Assembly (NCBI GenBank): GCA_002729725.1
Contig: PBYS01000096.1
Coordinates: forward strand, 1 to 36,287
Direction of reading: 5' to 3'
DNA length: 36,287 nt
Source: Puniceicoccaceae bacterium
Lineage (GTDB): Bacteria > Verrucomicrobiota > Verrucomicrobiia > Opitutales > Coraliomargaritaceae
A program made the translations under genes and the position numbers. Position 1 is the first letter of the stretch. Each line of letters starts with the position of its first letter. The notes below the pieces were generated by a model. That model had not been told where the DNA came from. It saw only the letters and a program-made list of their open reading frames with translations, and searched no databases. Shown here one piece after another: positions 15,187 through 28,063 of the stretch.

Positions 15187-17769
15187 CTAAGATCTCGATG
15201 CTGCTGGGCCCGCTTCGGCACGTCCCCACAACTGCTCGAGGAACTTCTCAAAAGAATACCAACTCTCGATGTAATCTTGCAATTGGTAAAGACACTCAGC
15301 TCGCCAGTAGTAAATATAGAGCGGCGCGTTGGGCGTCTCCAATAAACGGTCCAAAACAGATAAGGCACGCTCGTATTGCTGTTCTTTGAGGTAAATCGAA
15401 ATCAGTTTCGTTCCTTTCATCACATCGCTCGAATCGACTGCATACTCACGCGTCAAGCGTGCCATTGAAAGCCCTTCCAACTTCACTTCAGGGACGCTAG
15501 GCACCTCCACATTCTCCCGAATATGATCGATGGCTTGTTGGAATTGCGCCTGATCCTTCAGCAACAAGGACCAAAGCCACCAGCTATTGGCCAATGATTT
15601 ACCATGCGCACGCAAGAAAGCTTCCGCGGAATCAAGATCCCCATACTGGATCCAATTCTCTACAATTTCTGTGCGTAGCTGCACAGTATATGCGGCTAGG
15701 CCCGCATCCTTAGCAAGCTCGCGCTGCATCTCCTCCTGTAAGGCTTGACCACGTAAAGAACTCAGAAAGATTGCACGATAATTCGGAGCGACCTCGGACA
15801 AGCGCGCCATATGATCCTGCAGCTCCACGGACTGACTCGCCTGCTCCAGCATACTCTGATAGGCTTCATCCTTATCTTCGAGCTCACGCAGCAAGGTTTC
15901 ACGCCATGCCTCTACCACTCGTTCGGCCTGGTAAGGCAACCATGCACGCGCCTCGATGCGACTAACGACTCCCAAGACCGGCTCGGCGAAACGCGCCCGC
16001 TGAAAATCGAGCGCAGCTTGCTCCAAATCTCTCAAATCCTTAAGGGTGAGCTGTGCGCGAATAGAATAGGCCTGCCAATCAAGCGGTCGTTGCGCCACCC
16101 ACTCATCGACCGCATCCACGGCTTCGACCGCATCGGCCTCGCTCATTTCTACGCCATCGGAAGCTTGCGCAGCTAAGCGCGCCTCAGCGAGTTGCTCAGC
16201 CTGCGCCAATTTAACTCCAGAATAAAAGGGGGCATTAAACAGCCCTGCGGCTAACCACAGCAAACCAAACAAGATGAGTAAGCTTGCTGTCGCACGCCAG
16301 AAGAGCTTGGGCAAATGCGTAGCCGGGCGCGCACGCGCCGGCAAGGCGAGCACTGCAAACAGTATGGCAAAATAAGTAATGCCAGGCTGTTGCGCCAGCG
16401 TATCGACGAGTCCATTTAACAAGAAAACGAGCACTGTGATCAGGGCGAGCAAACGATAACCTGCGCTCGTGCCCTCCATCATCCCACGGCAATTCTTCGC
16501 GTAGGCCCACAAAAATAACAGCATACAGCCGACCGCCAACAGGCCGCCCTCTGCCGCCAGTAATAATAAGTCACTCTGCGGCTGATCGATCACGTGAAAA
16601 CTTGCCGCAGCCTCTCGGTATTGCGGGAAGACAGCTGCAAATGAGCCCAACCCAAAACCACTCACTGGCGCCGCCAAAATCATATCGGCAACATCTGCGT
16701 AAAGTGGGAGCCGAAACTCGTCTGTGATTTGCGTATCGGCAGCCACGAACTCACTCATTCGCTGCAGCGAACGATCGTTCTTCACCAGTAAAAAGGCAAA
16801 CACAAGAACGACTAATGGGAAACCGAACTTAAATGAACGCGGCAAGGTGAGTGAGCACAGACTACAGACAAACCATAGAGCAATACCAAAGAAATAGAAT
16901 AACAGCCCCATACACGCCCCAGCAGAAAGAAGTCCTGCAAAGCAAAGCACACTCGCAGGCACACCGATCAAGGGCATCAACCGACTGGAACGAATCCCCT
17001 CGGTCGCATAAATAAAAGTCGCGATCCCCGCGAGGGCCAAAAAACTAGAGGTCACGCTGGGGCTTTGAAAAAAGCTAAATACATCTGCCTCCCTGGCAGC
17101 AGGATAATGCGCCCCCATCATGTTTCCCCAAAGATAGAGAGCCGCCAAGCCACTAACGAGAACTGATAAGCCAAGATACAGCCATTCACGTCCCGCTAAA
17201 TTCACTCGCCACTGCAAGGCTGCATACAACCATGCAAATGCTGCCAACGTGAGCAGCCACGACTCAAAACTAACCCAAGGCTGAACTGACAAGCTAGCTG
17301 GCAAGTCGATGCCAAAGGATTCAACTGCGCCCACACGCCACTCCGGGGATGGCCAATAAAATTGCGGCACAAAGGCCAGTAACAAACAAACGAGTAAGCC
17401 TATAAAACCAAAATCTCCCAGTTTCCCCAGTCCTTGCGTGGGCGTTTTAAATAGCAAGGCGATGCCTGGCAGCAATAATGCAAAGCCCAAAGCGACTGCG
17501 TTATGCCCCCCCCCAAACAGAACCAATGGCATCACTCCCAAAAACGCCCCGAGAAACAGCTTAAATGCTGGTGGCGGCCCTGGGGGCTTTGGTAAACGGA
17601 TCATTTTACGCGAGGCCATAGGCGGAGGCGCGAACGATTCCGTCGGAATGATGTCCTTCGACGACTTCGGTCTATGAGCCCCTTTGCCGAGCGCCTTCTT
17701 CCCCGAAGGCTTCATGTGACGACTCTTTAGTGAACGTCGTCGATGATGCTTACCTGAACTCGAATGCAT
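15187..17769 (-). CDS. O-antigen ligase/polymerase (Wzy_C)-like protein with C-terminal helical repeat region
   Basis: The 860-aa protein has a basic Pro/Lys-rich cytoplasmic N-terminus (~1-70) and about 12 membrane helices (~70-520). A large periplasmic loop contains GFGLGSFAAVFPQYREA and HVIDQPQSDLLLLAAEGG (~365-415), the arrangement of the Wzy_C superfamily (O-antigen ligases and polymerases), with HxxPQSD in place of the usual AHND. The last ~330 residues are helical and TPR-like (for example EQQYERALSVLDRLLE). It probably joins or transfers a surface polysaccharide or glycan in the inner membrane. No glycosyltransferases or other envelope genes flank it. The region has lower GC and more relaxed codon use than its neighbours. 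Confidence 0.75.
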   Translation of the reverse strand: MHSSSGKHHRRRSLKSRHMKPSGKKALGKGAHRPKSSKDIIPTESFAPPPMASRKMIRLPKPPGPPPAFKLFLGAFLGVMPLVLFGGGHNAVALGFALLLPGIALLFKTPTQGLGKLGDFGFIGLLVCLLLAFVPQFYWPSPEWRVGAVESFGIDLPASLSVQPWVSFESWLLTLAAFAWLYAALQWRVNLAGREWLYLGLSVLVSGLAALYLWGNMMGAHYPAAREADVFSFFQSPSVTSSFLALAGIATFIYATEGIRSSRLMPLIGVPASVLCFAGLLSAGACMGLLFYFFGIALWFVCSLCSLTLPRSFKFGFPLVVLVFAFLLVKNDRSLQRMSEFVAADTQITDEFRLPLYADVADMILAAPVSGFGLGSFAAVFPQYREAAASFHVIDQPQSDLLLLAAEGGLLAVGCMLLFLWAYAKNCRGMMEGTSAGYRLLALITVLVFLLNGLVDTLAQQPGITYFAILFAVLALPARARPATHLPKLFWRATASLLILFGLLWLAAGLFNAPFYSGVKLAQAEQLAEARLAAQASDGVEMSEADAVEAVDAVDEWVAQRPLDWQAYSIRAQLTLKDLRDLEQAALDFQRARFAEPVLGVVSRIEARAWLPYQAERVVEAWRETLLRELEDKDEAYQSMLEQASQSVELQDHMARLSEVAPNYRAIFLSSLRGQALQEEMQRELAKDAGLAAYTVQLRTEIVENWIQYGDLDSAEAFLRAHGKSLANSWWLWSLLLKDQAQFQQAIDHIRENVEVPSVPEVKLEGLSMARLTREYAVDSSDVMKGTKLISIYLKEQQYERALSVLDRLLETPNAPLYIYYWRAECLYQLQDYIESWYSFEKFLEQLWGRAEAGPAASRS

Positions 17770-17889
17770 TGCTTATCGAAAGTAGAGAGTTTAAAAAGTA
17801 GTAGATTTTGCTTAGCTAGCTGAGTCTCAAAAGCTAAGCATCCGTAGTTCTGTCGTATTGAATCTGCTTTGCAAGCTCATCATCTAGGC

Positions 17890-17931
17890 AAAAAAAGCCC
17901 GTCCATAGCAGGCTATGGACGGGCTCTTTTT
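17890..17931 (-). terminator. Strong bidirectional terminator downstream of glgP
   Basis: A 13-bp perfect stem GCCCGTCCATAGC / GCTATGGACGGGC (17897-17909, 17912-17924) has an A-run on its left (a T-run for the minus strand) and a T-run on its right. It ends glgP transcription 22-56 bp after the stop. Confidence 0.93.
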
Positions 17932-17952
17932 AAAGAATCTATCTGCGCCTGC

Positions 17953-20484
17953 TTAAGCGCCGACTTTGACGGACTTCAAGTGCCAGATCTGCTCCGCATA
18001 TTGACTGATGGTGCGGTCGGAGGAGAACTTGCCCACGCGTGCGGTGTTCATGATCGCCATCTTGGCCCAACGTTTCTTATCGCTGAAGGCTTTGTCCACC
18101 TCTTCCTGCACACGCACATAGTCCGCGTAGTCGGCAAGGCAGAGGAATGGATCGCCGCCTTCGAGCCAGCTGCTGCAGAGCGGTGCAAAAGCATCGTGCT
18201 CGCCTGGTGTGAAGTAGTCGGAGCGCAACCAATCGATCACGGCCTTCAACTCCCAATTGCTGTTGTAATAGTCGTAGGGGTTGTAGCCCTTGGCGTTGAT
18301 CGCTTCGACTTGCTCGACGGTGTTGCCGAAAATGAAGATGTTCTCATCGCCGACTTCTTCGCCGATTTCTACATTCGCGCCGTCGAGTGTGCCGATGGTC
18401 AGCGCACCATTGAGCGCCAGCTTCATGTTACCCGTACCAGAAGCTTCCTTACCCGCAGTGGAGATTTGCTCGGAGAGGTCAGCCGCCGGGATCATCTTTT
18501 CCGCCATCGTGATACGATAGTTTTGTGGGAAGACGATCTTGATCTTGTCGTTGATGCGTGGGTCATTGTTGACCTTCTCAGCCACCTTGTTGATGGCACG
18601 AATGATGTTCTTCGCCAGCGCATACCCAGGCGCCGCCTTGGCACCGAAGATAAAGACGCGTGGGTTCATATCGTAGTCGGGATCGTTTAATAAGCGGCGA
18701 TAGAGCGTCAAGATGTGCAACAGGTTCAGGTGCTGGCGCTTGTATTCATGCAGACGCTTGATTTGCACGTCGAAGATCGCATCGGGAGAGATCACCGTGC
18801 CGGAGTCTTCCAGCACGAAATCCGCGAAGGCTTGCTTATTCGCGCGCTTAATATCCATAAAGCGCTCTTGGAACTTCGCGTCGTCGGCGAGTTTTGCAAT
18901 ATCCTGCAATTGATCCAAGTGCTTAGGCCACTCAGCGCCCACTTGCTCAGTGATCAATGCACTCAGGCTCGGATTACAAGCGAGTAACCAGCGGCGTGGT
19001 GTGATGCCGTTGGTCATATTGATCAACTTGTTCGGATACAGCTCATGGAAAGTCGCGAAGAGGTGCTTCTTTAACAACTCGGTGTGCAGCGCCGCCACAC
19101 CATTGACCTTAGTGGAACCGACCACGGAGAGATAGGCCATACGCACCATCTTGGGATAGCCCTCTTCGATGATGGAGAGTTCCGCCTTTTTCGCATCGTC
19201 GCCCGGCCAATGTGCTTCGACTTCGTCTTGCAAGAAGCGTGAGTTGATTTCGTAAATGATCTCTATATGGCGAGGCAGCACTTTTTCAAACAGCGGCACA
19301 CTCCACTTTTCCAGAGCTTCTGGTAGTAGGGTGTGATTGGTGTAGTTGCACACGCCGCGTGTGATCTCCCATGCGGCATCCCACTCCAGAGCATACTCAT
19401 CGATCAGCAGGCGCATCAATTCTGGAATCGCAATGGCGGGGTGGGTGTCGTTGAGCTGCAAGGCGTTGTAGTCCGAAAACTCCGACCAATCACTGTGATT
19501 GGCATGGAAACGACGGATGATATCCTTGAGCGAGCAACTCACGAAGAAATACTGCTGCACCAAACGCAGCTCCTTGCCACTCTCGGTGCTATCATTCGGA
19601 TACAGCACTTTAGTAATGGTTTCGCTGAGTGCCTTCTCTTGCACCGCTTCGGTGTAGCCACCTTTATTGAACGTTTCTAGGTCGAACTCGTCCGAGGAGC
19701 GCGCCCCCCAGAGGCGAAGGAAATTAACCGTCTCGCCGCCATAGCCGACGATCGAGATGTCGAACGGCACCCCTTCGACTGTCTTGGTATCGACCCACAC
19801 AGGCTTAAACACGCCCTTGCTATCCATCTGATGCTCGACGCGACCGTAGAGCTTAATCTCTTGCGCGAAGTTTGGACGCATAACTTCCCAAGGGCAGCCC
19901 TTATCCATCCAGTTATCTGGCAACTCGACTTGATAACCGTCGCTGAACTTCTGGCGGAAAAGACCAAATTCGTAATGGATGCCATAACCAACCGCTGGCA
20001 GGTCTAGAGTCGCGAGCGAATCAAGGAAACAAGCCGCCAGGCGGCCGAGGCCCCCATTACCAAGCCCCATATCGGCTTCTTCGTCACAAACTTCGTTAAA
20101 ATCTTGCCCCAAGTCTGTCAGTGCATCGCGTGTCTGATCAAAAAGCCCGGAATTGTGCAGGTTATTCACCAAGAGCCGGCCCATCAAATATTCCAGGCTC
20201 AAGTAATACGCGCGGCGCACCTTCTGCTCGTGATGCACCTCCTGGGTCTTCATGAAACGCTCCAATAGACGGTCGCGCACCGCATAACAAGTGGCAGTCC
20301 ACCATTCGTCCTTTGTCGCATTCTCCTGGTGGCGCGCCAAAGTATAGCGCAAGTGGTTTAAGATCGATGCCTTCATCGACTCTTTGGTATCCCCCACCTC
20401 AAAGCGAAAAGCCTTTTTCGCAGTCTTGGCTGCAGCTGCTTTCTTGGTGGTCGTTTTTTTAGTCTTTGTAGCTTTTGTTGTCAT
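17953..20484 (-). CDS. glgP: Glycogen/starch/alpha-glucan phosphorylase
   Basis: The 843-aa cytoplasmic PLP enzyme releases glucose-1-phosphate from alpha-1,4-glucans. Visible are [78 protein letters not shown] and the PLP site [14 protein letters not shown] with Lys688. Everything after ~residue 27 is standard. Residues 1-26 ([18 protein letters not shown] and following) are a Lys/Ala/Thr tail like that of bacterial histone-H1 proteins, absent from typical GlgP. A terminator for the upstream gene lies at 20578-20606, so glgP has its own promoter within ~90 bp. Confidence 0.97.
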   Translation of the reverse strand: MTTKATKTKKTTTKKAAAAKTAKKAFRFEVGDTKESMKASILNHLRYTLARHQENATKDEWWTATCYAVRDRLLERFMKTQEVHHEQKVRRAYYLSLEYLMGRLLVNNLHNSGLFDQTRDALTDLGQDFNEVCDEEADMGLGNGGLGRLAACFLDSLATLDLPAVGYGIHYEFGLFRQKFSDGYQVELPDNWMDKGCPWEVMRPNFAQEIKLYGRVEHQMDSKGVFKPVWVDTKTVEGVPFDISIVGYGGETVNFLRLWGARSSDEFDLETFNKGGYTEAVQEKALSETITKVLYPNDSTESGKELRLVQQYFFVSCSLKDIIRRFHANHSDWSEFSDYNALQLNDTHPAIAIPELMRLLIDEYALEWDAAWEITRGVCNYTNHTLLPEALEKWSVPLFEKVLPRHIEIIYEINSRFLQDEVEAHWPGDDAKKAELSIIEEGYPKMVRMAYLSVVGSTKVNGVAALHTELLKKHLFATFHELYPNKLINMTNGITPRRWLLACNPSLSALITEQVGAEWPKHLDQLQDIAKLADDAKFQERFMDIKRANKQAFADFVLEDSGTVISPDAIFDVQIKRLHEYKRQHLNLLHILTLYRRLLNDPDYDMNPRVFIFGAKAAPGYALAKNIIRAINKVAEKVNNDPRINDKIKIVFPQNYRITMAEKMIPAADLSEQISTAGKEASGTGNMKLALNGALTIGTLDGANVEIGEEVGDENIFIFGNTVEQVEAINAKGYNPYDYYNSNWELKAVIDWLRSDYFTPGEHDAFAPLCSSWLEGGDPFLCLADYADYVRVQEEVDKAFSDKKRWAKMAIMNTARVGKFSSDRTISQYAEQIWHLKSVKVGA

Positions 20485-20577
20485 GAGATATTAATGTATA
20501 ATAAAATGTCCACGAGCGAGTGCCCCTGTAGGCCGTGATAATTAGTCAATTCGCCCTCAATAGGGAAGGTTGAAAGC

Positions 20578-20606
20578 AAAAAAGACGCCGATTCACACAA
20601 ATCAGC
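20578..20606 (-). terminator. Rho-independent terminator after the 480-aa gene
   Basis: Read on the minus strand, GCTGATT-tgtgtg-AATCGGC is followed by GTC and a run of six T. It lies 36 bp beyond the stop at 20642. Confidence 0.75.
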
Positions 20607-20641
20607 GCTTACTAATTAAAAAAAAGCCATACTTGGCCTAT

Positions 20642-22084
<1,443 letters not shown>

Positions 22085-22362
22085 ATCGAGTCATGCAGGA
22101 ATACCGCTCAAGCCTTCAAATAGGCTCAAATCAGCAAAATCCAATAAGAACAATACACCTGTCTGAGCGTAGGAATATGTCAAGAGACCGCAGCAAACAG
22201 CTTACACAAGAGAACCCGAATCAAGTCATTCTTTAGATTTCAGCCGGGATGGTAGGAGACTTCCCTCCAAGCGACAACATCGCGACAGAGCAATCGTTGC
22301 AGGCCTGCGAGCAATCATACTTTGACTTGTATATACGGAATTGATTCCTAAATTACAAGGTA

Positions 22363-23535
22363 ATGATATCAAGGAGCTTGGCCGAAATACTCACACAGAG
22401 ACTGGAATCTGTTCCGGCCGTGGCGCTCTTAGGCTCCCGACAAGTGGGCAAAACAACGCTCGCGCGAAAGCTGAAGCTCAAAAAGTCTTGCCACTATCTG
22501 GACTTAGAGCGCCCATCAGACCTCGCGAAACTGAGCGATCCGGAACTCTATCTTTCAAAATTTGAGGATCAGTTGGTCATCCTAGATGAAATCCAGTGCA
22601 TCCCCGAAATCTTTCCTGTTCTGCGTAGCTTAATCGATGATCGGCGTCAAAAAGGAGAGCGTAACGCCCATTTCTTAATACTAGGTTCAGCCTCAACCGA
22701 ACTGCTCCAACAAAGCTCAGAGACACTTGCGGGACGTATCAGCTATTTAGAGCTCTCACCCTTAAACCTACTTGAGCTGCCCGAGACCGACCTAACCATG
22801 GACACGCATTGGTTTCGCGGAGGTTATCCTGATAGCTTTTTGGCGACCGATGATGAGACCGCGATGCAATGGTGCGAGGACTTTGTCTTAAGTTATACGG
22901 AACGCTTTCTCCCACAGATGGGCGTGAGCGCCACACCGATACAGCTGAAGCGCCTTTGCAGCATGCTCGCTCACCAACAAGGCGCAACTCTCAACATGAG
23001 CCAACTCGCCAATTCACTGGGTATTGATGGCAAGACTGTGCGCCACTATATCGACCTTTTAGAAGGACTCTTTCTCGTTCGCCGTCTACCGGCATGGAGT
23101 CGCAACGCAGGCAAACGCTTGGTCAAAGCCCCCAAAGTTTACCTACGCGACACAGGGCTACTCCATCATCTCGCGCGACTCTCGAACTTGGAGGCAGTCC
23201 TCGGCCACCCCCTCTGCGGCCATTCATGGGAAGGCTACTGCATTGAGCAGATCCTACAAAGATTAGTAAAGGGAACCGAAGCGAGCCACTATCGCACACA
23301 AGCCGGAGCCGAAATCGATCTCGTACTGGAAAGCTCCGACGGTCGTCGCAGCGCCATCGAAATCAAACGCACGCTCTCTCCCAAAGTCACCCCCGTCTTC
23401 CGCGAAAGCATGCGAACCCTGAAAGCAGAACGTGGCTACTACATTATCCCCAGCGGCGAGACTTACCCGCTCGCAGACAACATCGTCGCCATCAGCCTGC
23501 GAACTTTCTTAAAACTGAACGACACCATGCGATGA
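22363..23535 (+). CDS. AAA ATPase with DUF4143 C-terminal domain
   Basis: The 390-aa protein shows Walker A GSRQVGKTTL (24-33), Walker B LVILDEIQ (71-78) and an arginine-sensor region GSASTEL. The C-terminal DUF4143 domain (~175-340) has a helix-turn-helix-like stretch (LANSLGIDGKTVRHYIDLL) and a restriction-fold signature, AEIDLVLE followed by AIEIKRT (~332-337). The family is widespread, usually solitary and of unknown role. The preceding 278 bp contains no other gene; only weak inverted repeats are seen. No partner toxin, nuclease or methylase is adjacent. Confidence 0.87.
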   Translation: MISRSLAEILTQRLESVPAVALLGSRQVGKTTLARKLKLKKSCHYLDLERPSDLAKLSDPELYLSKFEDQLVILDEIQCIPEIFPVLRSLIDDRRQKGERNAHFLILGSASTELLQQSSETLAGRISYLELSPLNLLELPETDLTMDTHWFRGGYPDSFLATDDETAMQWCEDFVLSYTERFLPQMGVSATPIQLKRLCSMLAHQQGATLNMSQLANSLGIDGKTVRHYIDLLEGLFLVRRLPAWSRNAGKRLVKAPKVYLRDTGLLHHLARLSNLEAVLGHPLCGHSWEGYCIEQILQRLVKGTEASHYRTQAGAEIDLVLESSDGRRSAIEIKRTLSPKVTPVFRESMRTLKAERGYYIIPSGETYPLADNIVAISLRTFLKLNDTMR

Positions 23536-23583
23536 TGGAAATACAATTTCAGCCATACCTGAAGCATCCACTACGCGGCTTGC

Positions 23584-24745
<1,162 letters not shown>

Positions 24746-24826
24746 GCGCCTCATAGCAACAAAGCGCGACGAATATTAAAGATAAAAATGTTTACCTTGC
24801 CGCCTTCGCACGCGAAAAACTCTGCA

Positions 24827-25915
24827 ATGAACATTTCCCTCTTCGACTATCATCTACCCGCAGAACTCATCGCTCAGGAGCCGGCCGCTGTCCGCGACGC
24901 CTCCCGCCTGATGGTAGTCGACCGTGCCAGCCGCCGTGTCACACACACGCATTTCTCGGAAATCGCACAACACCTCCCCCCGCGGTCACGCTTCTTTCGC
25001 AACAACGTCGCAGTGCTCAAGGCACGCCTCTTCGGACAACGCCCCACCGGCGGCAAAGTTGAGTGCCTGCTGCTACAACCCGCTGAGGACGCGCGCACAT
25101 GGTGGTGCCTGCTCAAGCCCGGCAAAAAAACCTTCAACGCGGGCCACTTCGGCCTGCCTGGCGAATATCAAGCCGAGGTGCTGGAAGCCGGCAGCAACGG
25201 CAACTACCGCGTCCGCTTCCACCCGAAACGCGACGAATCTGTCACCGAGCTTTCGGAGCGACTTGGCATTCTGCCCCTGCCCCCCTACATCGAGCGCAGT
25301 CAGGATGACCCGCGTCGCCAAAACGACAACGAGCGCTACCAAACCGTCTATGCCGATTTGGACAAACGTATCGCCGTGGCCGCGCCCACTGCAGGGCTCC
25401 ATTTCACCCCCAGCCTGATCGCCGAGCTGGAAAAGGGCGGCGCCCAGTTCCACGATCTCACCCTACAAGTCGGCATCGGCACCTTTCACCCGATTCAGGT
25501 AGAAAATATTCTGGATCACAACATCCATCACGAATGGTATGAGATTCCAGCCACTGCGTTTGCTGAGCTCAATAAGCCCGAAGCCGGCCCTCGCATCGCA
25601 GTCGGCACCACCTCAGTGCGCTCGATCGAAGACGCCATGCGCCGCAGCCAAACGGCCCCCGAAAGCTGCCTCAGCTCCTCCGGAGCCGTGCAAGCTGAAG
25701 CCGACATTTACATCTACCCGCCCGCACAATTTGCCGGCATCGATGGCATGATCACAAATTTCCACTTGCCGAAATCCACCCTACTCTGCCTCGTATCGGC
25801 CTTTTTGACCCCAGGCAGTAAAGATGGAATCGAGTGGTTAAAGGAACTTTACGCCGAAGCCATTGATCACAAGTATCGCTTTTACAGCTACGGAGATGCT
25901 ATGCTAATCCTCTAG
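24827..25915 (+). CDS. queA: S-adenosylmethionine:tRNA ribosyltransferase-isomerase QueA
   Basis: The 362-aa enzyme makes epoxyqueuosine in tRNA from preQ1-tRNA and SAM. It starts with the family N-terminus MNISLFDYHLPAELIAQEP and shows FFRNNVAVLKARLFGQRPTGG, ERYQTVYA, AVAAPTAGLHFTP, GIGTFHPI and MITNFHLPKSTLLCLVSAFL. An in-frame ATG 39 bases upstream (24788) would add 13 non-homologous residues, so 24827 is preferred. It is divergent from prfB across ~80 bp. Confidence 0.95.
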   Translation: MNISLFDYHLPAELIAQEPAAVRDASRLMVVDRASRRVTHTHFSEIAQHLPPRSRFFRNNVAVLKARLFGQRPTGGKVECLLLQPAEDARTWWCLLKPGKKTFNAGHFGLPGEYQAEVLEAGSNGNYRVRFHPKRDESVTELSERLGILPLPPYIERSQDDPRRQNDNERYQTVYADLDKRIAVAAPTAGLHFTPSLIAELEKGGAQFHDLTLQVGIGTFHPIQVENILDHNIHHEWYEIPATAFAELNKPEAGPRIAVGTTSVRSIEDAMRRSQTAPESCLSSSGAVQAEADIYIYPPAQFAGIDGMITNFHLPKSTLLCLVSAFLTPGSKDGIEWLKELYAEAIDHKYRFYSYGDAMLIL

Positions 25916-25977
25916 CCGCGCGCCCTATACCACACCAATATATTATTTCGGGAATAAGCGTTTCCCCCAACACTCAC

Positions 25978-26490
25978 ATGAACGATACAGAAACCTTAAA
26001 CTTCGACGAAATCGTGAGTGCCTATTATCAACCGCTCTATCGTTTCGGCTATAGCCTAGCCAAAAACGAGCATGAGGCGGGCGACCTCGCCCAGCAGACT
26101 TTTTTCATCTTTGCAGAAAAGGGCGACAGCTTGCGCGATAAGTCCAAAGTCAAATCCTGGCTATTTACCACGCTCTATCGCGAGTTTTTACGTCGCCGTC
26201 GTAAAGAAAGCCGTATGGACCACTACGAGCCCGAGATGCTCGAAGTCGTCGGTGGCACCGAAGAGCCTCGGATCCGCCGCTCGATGGATGCCAACCTCGC
26301 AGTGCAAGCACTGGAAGAAGTGGACGAAGTCTACCGCCAACCACTTGCCCTATTTTATATGAAAGATCTCTCCTACAAAGAGATCGCCGAAATTTTGGAC
26401 GTGCCCATCGGCACTATCATGTCGCGCCTGTCCCGGGGTAAAGCCCAGCTACGCGACATTTTCAAACGCAAAGAAACCGAAACTGCTTAA
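25978..26490 (+). CDS. ECF-type sigma factor
   Basis: The 170-aa RNA polymerase sigma-70-family protein has region 2 (~12-80; YRFGYSLAKNEHEAGDLAQQTFF and SWLFTTLYREFLRRRR) and region 4 (~110-165; YRQPLALFYMKDLSYKEIAEIL and GTIMSRLSRGKAQLRD). It directly precedes a membrane protein that looks like its anti-sigma factor (13-bp gap) and then a YceI gene. The spacer before it contains an inverted repeat GGGAA-N6-TTTCCC and a GGAAT stretch that could be an ECF -35 element for autoregulation. This is suggestive only. Confidence 0.9.
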   Translation: MNDTETLNFDEIVSAYYQPLYRFGYSLAKNEHEAGDLAQQTFFIFAEKGDSLRDKSKVKSWLFTTLYREFLRRRRKESRMDHYEPEMLEVVGGTEEPRIRRSMDANLAVQALEEVDEVYRQPLALFYMKDLSYKEIAEILDVPIGTIMSRLSRGKAQLRDIFKRKETETA

Positions 26491-26503
26491 AGGAGTCACC
26501 GTT

Positions 26504-27418
26504 ATGAACCGCGAAGAAGCCCAACAACTCCTCGAACTCTGCCGCCCTGGTAATGTAGACGACCGCCAAGACCCCGTGCTAGCGGAGGCCTTTGCTCTGC
26601 TTGAAACCGATGCCGAACTCAAAGTTTGGTTCGACCAGCAGCAAGCACTGGATGCGCAAATCAGTGAGCACATGAATTCGATCGAAGTGCCCGCCGACCT
26701 CAAAGCCAGTATTCTGGCAGGCATGCGCTTGCACCAAGCACATGCCCCGGCCCCCTCGCCTGCAGCTATATCTGCACCTGTATCCGCACCTGCACCGAAA
26801 CCAGCCACCGATACGGTGAATGCCGCCATCCCATTCACCAGCGCAGCGCCCCAAGGCCCCGTTGCGGAGCCAAGCGAGCAGGCGCCTCACACAACGCGTC
26901 CACGCGCTTGGTGGCAAAGCCCCTGGACAGGAATCGCCGCACTCTTTGTGATCATGATGGCGATCATGAATGTGCCCAGAAATACACAATCTACACTGGA
27001 AGAGTCGGCTGCCGTCGCAGGTCTGCCGCCCGTCATCCAGTTTCTCTCTAATGAGATTGATCAACTCACCGCCCCCCGTCTGGAGCGACGCGACGATCGT
27101 GCAGAAAACTTGACCACCTTCCTGGCCAGCAAGCACTCACCCACGCCCAACACTATACCGGATTGCCTGGGAGAGATGCCCACCATCGGCTGCATCACTT
27201 ACGAGTATGAAGGCGCTAAACTGAGCATGATCTGCTTCAAGGGCGGGCAAACCTACCATCTCATCACCGCAGACAAGAGCACCTATCCCGACAAGCTGCC
27301 TCTGGAACCTGAGCTTTTCCAATGTTCTGGCAAAGCCTTCAAAATTTGGGTCGAGGGTGAACAAGTCAATATTCTCTCTGTCAAAGGCACCAAAGAAGAC
27401 ATTCCTGAATTTATCTAA
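26504..27418 (+). CDS. Putative membrane anti-sigma factor
   Basis: The 304-aa protein has an acidic helical cytoplasmic N-terminus (~1-78, with LRLHQAH-like helices but no HxxxCxxC zinc finger) and an Ala/Pro-rich linker (~79-135). One transmembrane helix follows (WTGIAALFVIMMAIMNV, ~141-157), then a periplasmic domain of ~145 residues containing three Cys (DCLGEMPTIGC, MICFK, FQCSG). A strong Shine-Dalgarno, AAAGGAG, precedes its ATG. Position after the ECF gene and topology support the anti-sigma call. The domain itself is not one I can name. Confidence 0.72.
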   Translation: MNREEAQQLLELCRPGNVDDRQDPVLAEAFALLETDAELKVWFDQQQALDAQISEHMNSIEVPADLKASILAGMRLHQAHAPAPSPAAISAPVSAPAPKPATDTVNAAIPFTSAAPQGPVAEPSEQAPHTTRPRAWWQSPWTGIAALFVIMMAIMNVPRNTQSTLEESAAVAGLPPVIQFLSNEIDQLTAPRLERRDDRAENLTTFLASKHSPTPNTIPDCLGEMPTIGCITYEYEGAKLSMICFKGGQTYHLITADKSTYPDKLPLEPELFQCSGKAFKIWVEGEQVNILSVKGTKEDIPEFI

Positions 27419-27481
27419 TATTCACCGTCGTATGGCTCACAGCAGTAACGACACACGAACAAGCTACCAACCTACACCATA

Positions 27482-28051
27482 ATGAAGAAGACATGCCTCC
27501 TCCTGACCGCCTCCATGCTCGCAGCGCTGAGCGCTCATGCCGAAGTCGAGACCTACACCATCGATAAGTCCCACTCCTCAGTCAAATTCAGCGTTCGCCA
27601 CTTCGTCGCGAAGACTACAGGCAACTTCTCTGAGTTTGAAGGCACGCTCAAAATCGACCGCGAAGACCTCACCCAGAGCTCGGTTGAAGCCAGCATTCAA
27701 ATCCCGTCCGTCGACACCGACAACCAAAAGCGAGACGCGCACCTGCAAGAAGACGACTACTTCAACGCAGCGAAATATCCCGTCATGACATTTAAGTCCA
27801 CTCAGTGGAAAGCCACCGACGACGAAGACGAATACAAAGTAACTGGCGACCTCAGCTTTAACGGAATCACCAAGCCCGTCACCCTCGATGTCGAAGTGCT
27901 CGGTTTTGCCGAAGGCATGCGCGGCATCTACCTCTCCGGATGGGAAGCCACCACAACACTCGACCGCACCGAGTGGGGCCTAACAGGCGGACAACCCGCA
28001 GTCGGCAACGAGGTCGAAGTTACCATCAACATCGAAGCACACCGCAATTAA
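27482..28051 (+). CDS. YceI-family periplasmic lipid-binding protein
   Basis: The 189-aa protein has a Sec signal peptide (~1-20, ending SAHA) and the YceI lipocalin-like domain: [18 protein letters not shown] (~25-42), [37 protein letters not shown] and a final [12 protein letters not shown]. YceI proteins bind isoprenoid chains in the periplasm. It follows the sigma/anti-sigma pair by 63 bp and may be the target or output of that system. It is convergent with dtd. Confidence 0.92.
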   Translation: MKKTCLLLTASMLAALSAHAEVETYTIDKSHSSVKFSVRHFVAKTTGNFSEFEGTLKIDREDLTQSSVEASIQIPSVDTDNQKRDAHLQEDDYFNAAKYPVMTFKSTQWKATDDEDEYKVTGDLSFNGITKPVTLDVEVLGFAEGMRGIYLSGWEATTTLDRTEWGLTGGQPAVGNEVEVTINIEAHRN

Positions 28052-28063
28052 TTTCCGCGGCTC

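Noticed and set aside
17869..18690. 273-codon plus-strand frame over the glgP 3' end
   Set aside because: It is antisense to conserved phosphorylase and begins in the terminator hairpin.
22085..22362. tRNA or small RNA gene in the spacer before the AAA ATPase
   Set aside because: No cloverleaf or strong structured element was recognised; only weak inverted repeats are present.
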